A stretch of DNA of 12,492 bases from Bacteroidales bacterium (lineage in GTDB: Bacteria > Bacteroidota > Bacteroidia > Bacteroidales > UBA10428). The stretch is from the NCBI GenBank assembly GCA_016926235.1, contig JAFGOZ010000263.1, positions 1 through 12,492 of the forward strand. The letters run 5' to 3'. The notes under the pieces were generated by a model. The model had not been told where the DNA came from and made no database searches. It saw only the letters and a list, made by a program, of their open reading frames with translations. The position numbers and the translations under genes are program-made. Positions 12,306 through 12,492 of the stretch are shown here, in pieces (positions within the stretch are counted from its first letter, which is position 1; each line of letters starts with the position of its first letter).

Positions 12306-12464
12306 TTAGTCTTCCATTTCTTCTTCAGGGTCGCTTCCTGCAAGTGCTTGGAGTTCAAGAAGCGATAGTGATTCGAGAAAGGCACGTTCGTTTTCATTGT
12401 CTTCGTTTTCATCTCTCATTAATATTTCATCAATGAGTTGCTGTCTTAACGATTTCTTTTCCAT
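12306..12464 (-). CDS. 52-aa acidic protein
   Basis: A short acidic protein (52 aa) with a basic start (MEKKSLRQQL), a central Glu/Asp/Asn-rich part (RDENEDNENE), a leucine-rich helix (FLESLSLLELQALAG) and an acidic end (SDPEEEMED). Coding is supported by the promoter -7 box 18 nt upstream (12482-12488), the terminator 5 nt after its stop and protein-like composition. Small acidic phage proteins sometimes act as DNA mimics or inhibitors of host proteins; nothing here identifies a target. No homologue recognised. Confidence 0.65.
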   Translation of the reverse strand: MEKKSLRQQLIDEILMRDENEDNENERAFLESLSLLELQALAGSDPEEEMED

Positions 12465-12481
12465 TGCGTATTGTTTTATTA

Positions 12482-12488
12482 TTATACG
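12482..12488 (-). promoter_or_regulatory. Right-edge promoter, -33 box outside the window
   Basis: CGTATAATAATAA on the minus strand, identical in core to the other promoters, 18 nt before the 52-aa gene. The expected TGTAAC would lie about 16-17 nt beyond 12488, outside the window. Confidence 0.6.
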
Positions 12489-12492
12489 AACA

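Overview
The window reads as a piece of a large double-stranded DNA bacteriophage genome, AT-rich (roughly 62-64 % A+T by eye). It carries homologues of T4 rIIA and rIIB, two free-standing homing-type endonucleases, a macro-domain protein, a GNAT acetyltransferase, a four-gene tRNA cluster and many small proteins of unknown function. Leaders are A-rich and mostly lack Shine-Dalgarno sequences, and one gene pair has a TTTG / TAnnTTTG promoter of the Bacteroidota type. A Bacteroidota host is therefore likely, but this is an inference. No structural, packaging or replication genes are present, so this is an accessory or early/middle region.

Layout. Positions 67-631: a promoter and two small tandem membrane-protein genes on the plus strand. 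Positions 632-937: a gene-free stretch where transcription converges; it holds 11 copies of a short degenerate motif. Everything from 938 to the right end is transcribed leftward (minus strand): a coiled-coil protein, a macro-domain protein with an overlapping upstream HNH endonuclease, four to five small unknown or membrane genes, and a zinc-ribbon protein. Then come rIIB (4472-5671), an endonuclease VII-like gene (5749-6207) and rIIA (6258-8582). Upstream of rIIA lies a 402-bp gap with three tandem promoters, a strong hairpin and a terminator. Two unknown genes follow (8985-10008), then a tRNA operon (10912 down to 10072) whose 3' part looks like a structured non-coding RNA. The right end holds the GNAT gene, a 283-aa unknown protein and a 52-aa acidic protein.

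Regulation is the most readable part of the window. A phage-type promoter, TGTAAC-N16/17-CGTATAA, occurs at ten complete positions and one truncated at the right edge, each just upstream of a gene, operon or tRNA cluster. Intrinsic terminators separate the units, and in one case the promoter's upstream box sits in the terminator loop. rIIB, rIIA, the 254-aa, 71-aa and 283-aa genes each have their own promoter. The small genes between 938 and 3942 lack this promoter and instead have TTTAATTAAAA- or TTTAAATAAAA-like leaders.

Most unusual items: a tRNA with a 39-nt anticodon loop, a neighbouring tRNA with a 12-nt loop sharing the same internal motif, a structured RNA co-transcribed with them, and the motif array with repeated 23-bp spacing that matches the promoter box spacing. 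All counts are by eye; no database search or folding program was run.
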